DNA of 64,000 nt, taken from Anisus vortex. Taxonomy: Eukaryota > Mollusca > Gastropoda > Planorbidae. The position numbers were made by a program, and so were the translations under genes. This document shows, in pieces, positions 60,020 to 64,000 of this stretch; the first letter of the stretch is position 1, and each line of letters begins with the position of its first letter. The stretch is from the NCBI GenBank assembly GCA_949126835.1, contig OX421495.1, positions 22,474,315 through 22,538,314 on the forward strand, given 5' to 3'. The notes below the pieces were generated by a model. That model was not told the origin of the DNA and made no database searches. It was given only the letters and a program-made list of their open reading frames with translations.

Positions 60020-60405
60020 GTGTGTGTGTGTGGTTGTTAAGGGTGGAGGAGGTAGTTGATAATGTCTGGACTTAAATACCCACAAAGTCCACAGTGACAG
60101 CAAGCACCAGTATTGACCAGGGCAGACAACCCAACGGGGCCACCCTCTCGGCCTAAACTAGCAACTCAGCAGGAACTAGAGAGGTGGGGAAAAATAAAGG
60201 GTGCCTGGAGCTATTGAGATTGATGGTCTAATGAGAGACATGAAGGAATGGGGAGGAGGGTGTGAGCAGACGTGGCTACTGAAGTGGTCATAATGGACAG
60301 ATTCTGGAGCTAAATGCCACGCGGACTGGGTTGAACAGTTAAGGTGGCGCTCGTGAGGGAACGACGGAGTGTTGTATCGGAAGTTCAGATCAGAGTTACT
60401 GTTTC
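60020..60405. other. Intron 1 sequence
   Basis: Follows a short (tg)n run (60009-60031). Purine-rich unique-looking sequence with no recognised gene. Confidence 0.5.
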
Positions 60406-60412
60406 ATGTGAA

Positions 60413-61012
60413 ATAACTTATAATTCCCGGTAGTAAGACAAAACGTATAATTCCCGGTAGTAGGACAAAACTTATAATTCCCGGTAGTAAGACAAAACTT
60501 ATAATTCCAGGTAGTAGGACAAAACTTATAATTCCCGGTAGTAGGACAAAACTTATAATTCCAGGTAGTAGGACAAAACTTATAATTCCCGGAAGTAGGA
60601 CAAAACTTATAATTCCCGGTAGTAGGACAAAACTTATAATTCCAGGTAGTAGGACAAAACTTATAATTCCCGTAAGTAGGACAAAACTTATAATTCCCGG
60701 TAGTAGGACAAAACTTATAATTCCAGGTAGTAGGACAAAACTTATAATTCCCGGTAGTAGGACAAAACTTATAATTCCAGGTAGTAGGACAAAACTTATA
60801 AATCCCGGTAGTAGGACAAAACTTATAATTCCCGGAAGTAGGACAAAACTTATAATTCCCGGTAGTAGGACAAAACTTATAATTCTCGGTAGTAGGACAA
60901 AACTTATAATTCCAGGTAGTAGGACAAAACTTATAATTCCCGGTAGTAGGACAAAACTTATAATTCCAGGTAGTAGGACAAAACTTATAATTCCAGGTAG
61001 TAAGAAAAAACT
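60413..61012. repeat. 27-bp minisatellite
   Basis: About 22 copies of cttataattcccggtagtag followed by gacaaaa, with alternating cccgg/ccagg variants. The - strand frame (repeating LLPGIISFV) is an artefact of the period being a multiple of three. Confidence 0.97.
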
Positions 61013-61940
61013 TGGATACATTTGATTGTGTACTTCGAAATACTCAGTGTTTAATATTCAATGAATAAATAGTGTTGAGCTGATTAGAACAACTTTATTT
61101 TTATAATTAATACTAAATGTAGGCCTATTGTTGAGAAAAGAATCCATCTAGCTCTTTGAATCCTCTGATGGACATAGAGTCTTGTTTATTACTATACTAA
61201 TAGTATATGCCGAGACTGATCAGGCAATGTGCCGGCTTTTAAATATTCACCTAAGGGCTGGATAAAAAAAACCTAAAGTGACACTCTTGTCATCTGTTTA
61301 TAAATGTTGTTTGTGATGCTTTTTATTATTTTATGTGTAGTTAAATTGTGGACTCTTTCCTCGGTCCTAACGGGGTCTCCACAGTAATATGAAGACGAAG
61401 AAGAAGAATGTAAAGTTACGATCACGGATTTCTGCTTCACCTGGCTACACCAGGGCATTTGGTGTTCAACACAATGCTCACACTAGCCCACCTCTCCTGT
61501 TTCTATTTACAATTTTACGAAGTAATATCAGATCTGTGTCAGCGTCCAGCATGCCCGTCTCAATCCATGAACAAAATTGACTAGAAGACGAACTCAGACT
61601 CTTCAATGGCCAAGTCTGTGGCTAACAACTACCGTACCCGTTTCCACAGGAGTTCACCTTGAGCGTGTTGTAAATCAGGGGGTGCACAAACTACTGGCAC
61701 CGCTCCTCCATCCCAAACACAAAAACACATACAGTGTGAAATTTCATACATTACTATTTAAAATGTATATTACTTAAGGTCCATTTAATGGAAGTGATTT
61801 GCATACTCGTTCTTGGTGTCTTTCTTGGTCTCTTTTTTGTTTTTGTCTGTCTGCTTTTGTCTGTCTGCTTTTGTTTTTGTCTGTCTGTATATTTACAAAC
61901 CGTCTAATCCCGTTGTTTCCTTCTTTTTGTTTATTTTCAG

Positions 61941-61971
61941 GCTGATCAACTCACAGAGGAACAGATCGCTG
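61941..61971 (+). CDS. Calmodulin exon 2 (residues 2-11 and first base of 12)
   Basis: After acceptor ttattttcag (61931-61940) the 31-bp exon reads ADQLTEEQIA plus G, followed by donor gtaaac (61972). Joined to the ATG at 30201, this gives the invariant calmodulin N-terminus MADQLTEEQIA. As far as I recall, both size and phase equal those of exon 2 in vertebrate calmodulin genes, which supports an ancestral structure. The next exon, expected to begin with the rest of a Glu codon and FKEAF, is not found before 64000. This is a separate gene from the calmodulin-like one at the left of the window, on the same strand, with about 20 kb between them. Confidence 0.9.
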
Positions 61972-62117
61972 GTAAACAAAAACAACACATTTTTATTAGC
62001 TTTTTTTTTTTGTTTACCGTTAAATGTAGATTGTTAAAGTTTATGTATGAAAAGCTCCCATGAGAATTCACATGGACAAATAAATGATTTTTTTTGTCAG
62101 TTTAAATTGGTATAGAC

Positions 62118-62311
62118 CAGGGATCGGCAACCTTTTGATAAAATCGTGTCAAAGTGGGATTTCTAATTCATTCGGCGTGCCAACAGCCTAACAGACATCC
62201 TTCTTTAGCATTCAATTTCTTGTAGAAGAGACTTAAATTGCTTTTTGAGGTGTCTTTCGCGTGCCATTTAAAATCAAGTCTGGCACGCGCGCCGAAGGTT
62301 GCCGATGCCTG
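62118..62311. mobile_element. hAT-like MITE with perfect 8-bp target duplication
   Basis: cagggatcggcaaccttttg to ggttgccgatgcctg, flanked by GTATAGAC at 62110-62117 and 62312-62319. This defines the ends and the 8-bp duplication for the whole family. It lies in calmodulin intron 2. Confidence 0.9.
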
Positions 62312-62493
62312 GTATAGACCATGTGGGAGGTGATTAACCCCGAGCCTGCAGTAGAATAATCCCTTTCAAACTAATTGGAGTCTATGGGGCTAGTAAGGCA
62401 CCAGTTTCCTAAGCAACGTAATACAAAGGGATAGAGTGGACAGCACAGTTCACAACCCTTTCAATTCCAAATGATCAAATAGACCACGCCCCA

Positions 62494-62936
62494 AACTTCT
62501 AGCTAGATCAAATTATTCATGTCCAGAACTTCTAGCTAGATCAAATTATTCATGTCCAGAACTTCTAGCTAGATCAAATTATTCATGTCCAGAACTTCTA
62601 GCTAGATCAAATTATTCATGTCCAGAACTTCTAGCTAGATCAAATTATTCATGTCCAGAACTTCTAGCTAGATCAAATTATTCATGTCCAGAACTTCTAG
62701 CTAGATCAAATTATTCATGTCCAGAACTTCTAGCTAGATCAAATTATTCATGTCCAGAACTTCTAGCTAGATCAAATTATTCATGTCCAGAACTTCTAGC
62801 TAGATCAAATTATTCATGTCCAGAACTTCTAGCTAGATCAAATTATTCATGTCCAGAACTTCTAGCTAGATCAAATTGTCCACGTCCAAAACTTCTAGCT
62901 AGATCAAATTGTCCATGTCCAAAACTTCTAGCTAGA
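62494..62936. repeat. 33-bp minisatellite, highly homogeneous
   Basis: About 13 copies of ttctagctagatcaaattat followed by tcatgtccagaac. Ten or more are identical; only the last two or three diverge (tgtccacg, aaaac). Recently expanded. Confidence 0.96.
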
Positions 62937-63081
62937 TAAAAAAAAATATTTAAATATCATGCTTTACCAGTTTACTCTGCCTGCCTGCTTGTGTGTTGGC
63001 CTGCGAGAATAGCTCGCTTCCGGGCTGTTTTTGAAAACACGAGTTTACGCTATATATATATATCTATAAAGCCATCCTGAC

Positions 63082-63160
63082 AACATCTGTTCTTGTCCCT
63101 GGTATCATATCATGTCTAATACACTGTTCTTGTCCCTGGTATCATATCATGTCTAATACA
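63082..63160. repeat. Two-copy tandem duplication
   Basis: tgttcttgtccctggtatca followed by tatcatgtctaatac, twice in a row. Confidence 0.85.
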
Positions 63161-63309
63161 AACTGTAACGTCAAGATATCACGTCGGAGCAAACAATGGG
63201 ACGGGGAGGGGTGGGGTGCTCATGCAAATTAGCGCGCATTGTCACGTGCATTGCTTGACCTAATTAAACGATAGAGTCAACTTTTGGGAATAGCGTGCAT
63301 GTTACATGT

Positions 63310-63860
63310 GTATTGTTCCCGTGTGGATAAATAGATAAATAAATTGAGACGGGCGGACATTCAGATACATAGATATATAGATTAAGACAGATGGACAGAC
63401 AGATAAATATATAGAGACGAAGACAGACAGATAGAAAGATAGATAGATATTTAGATAAATAGAGACATTCGGACAGACACATAAATATACTTAGGCGGAC
63501 AGACAGATAGATAATTAGATAGATAGATGGTTGGGTAGATAGCTGGATAACTGGTAGATAGATAGATAGATATATAGTAGGTAGATATATATGGTAGATA
63601 GATAGATAGAGAGATACAAATGTTGTTGGATAGATTGATAGATAGATAGTAGGTAGATATATATGGTAGATAGATAGATAGAGAGATACAAATATTGTTA
63701 GATAGATTGATAGATAGATAGTAGGTAGATATATATGGTAGATAGATAGATAGAGAGATACAAATATTGTTAGATAGATTGATAGATAGATAGTAGGTAG
63801 ATATATATGGTAGATAGATAGATAGAGAGATACAAAAATTGTTAGATAGATTGATAGATA
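63310..63860. repeat. GATA tetranucleotide tract with a higher-order unit
   Basis: gata/gaca repeats. From about 63530 a 60-65-bp higher-order unit (gtaggtagatatatatggta, gatagatagatagagagata, caaatattgttagat) occurs about four times. The Tyr/Leu/Ile-rich - strand frame is an artefact. Confidence 0.93.
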
Positions 63861-63924
63861 GATCATTTAATCACATTTTCAAAAATGTGCTCAAACTCTG
63901 CACATAGACACATGCTGGACTCCA

Positions 63925-64000
63925 CACACACGCGCGTATTGGACGTTCACACACACACACACACACACACGCGCGCGCGTATTGCACGTTTACACACACA
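63925..64000. repeat. CA/CG dinucleotide repeat
   Basis: acacac with cgcgcg interruptions up to the window edge. Confidence 0.9.

Larger units (their letters stand above)
30204..61940 (+). other. Calmodulin intron 1, about 31.7 kb
   Basis: The intron lies between the ATG exon and the 31-bp exon. It ends in tttattttcag. All features listed between these positions are intronic insertions. No host exon of another gene was recognised in it on either strand. Confidence 0.7.

Noticed and set aside
60404..61021. 205-codon hydrophobic frame resembling a membrane protein
   Set aside because: 27-bp minisatellite; hydrophobicity is a by-product of the unit.
63264..63866. 200-codon Tyr/Leu/Ile-rich frame
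   Set aside because: GATA-type simple repeat read on the opposite strand.

Overview
The window is metazoan nuclear DNA: AT-rich, intron-bearing and dominated by transposons and minisatellites. It is most likely from an invertebrate, and a gastropod mollusc is my best guess. That guess rests on repeat style and gene structure only, because no rRNA, mitochondrial or other marker gene is present. Very few of the long open frames are genes; most are by-products of tandem repeats.

Positions 1-10005 hold the 3' half of a calmodulin-like gene on the + strand: exons at 1178-1271, 8077-8225 and 9977-10005, encoding residues 60-149 and a stop. It has two unusual features. The 5' splice site of the first visible exon sits at the head of a 38-bp tandem array whose units each copy the exon end and the donor. 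The 3' splice site of the last exon sits at the end of a roughly 41-bp array whose units copy the acceptor and the start of that exon. The donor array is interrupted by an LTR retrotransposon (1531-6803, 5-bp target duplication GGAGG). It lies antisense to the gene, has a broken gag-like frame and no pol, and carries a 1.9-kb minisatellite in its leader.

Positions 10006-29800 are intergenic. They contain LINE fragments, a hAT-like element, several minisatellites, and a 4.9-kb element with terminal inverted repeats and TTAA at both ends (21979-26852). That element carries two convergent spliced genes: an unrecognised small + strand gene with a three-fold duplicated exon, and a - strand gene with a P2X7-like cysteine-rich (ballast-type) domain that now looks broken.

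Positions 29880-64000 are the start of a second, bona fide calmodulin gene. Exon 1 contributes only the ATG (30201-30203), and exon 2 is the 31-bp exon at 61941-61971. Together they encode MADQLTEEQIA plus one base. Intron 1 is therefore about 31.7 kb. It is filled with minisatellites, including a 1.8-kb pure purine GA/GATCATGG block, hAT-like MITEs, tRNA-like SINEs, LINE fragments and nested DNA transposons. The remaining exons lie beyond the window.

The most interesting signals are the two splice-site arrays in the calmodulin-like gene and the TTAA element carrying the P2X7-like gene.
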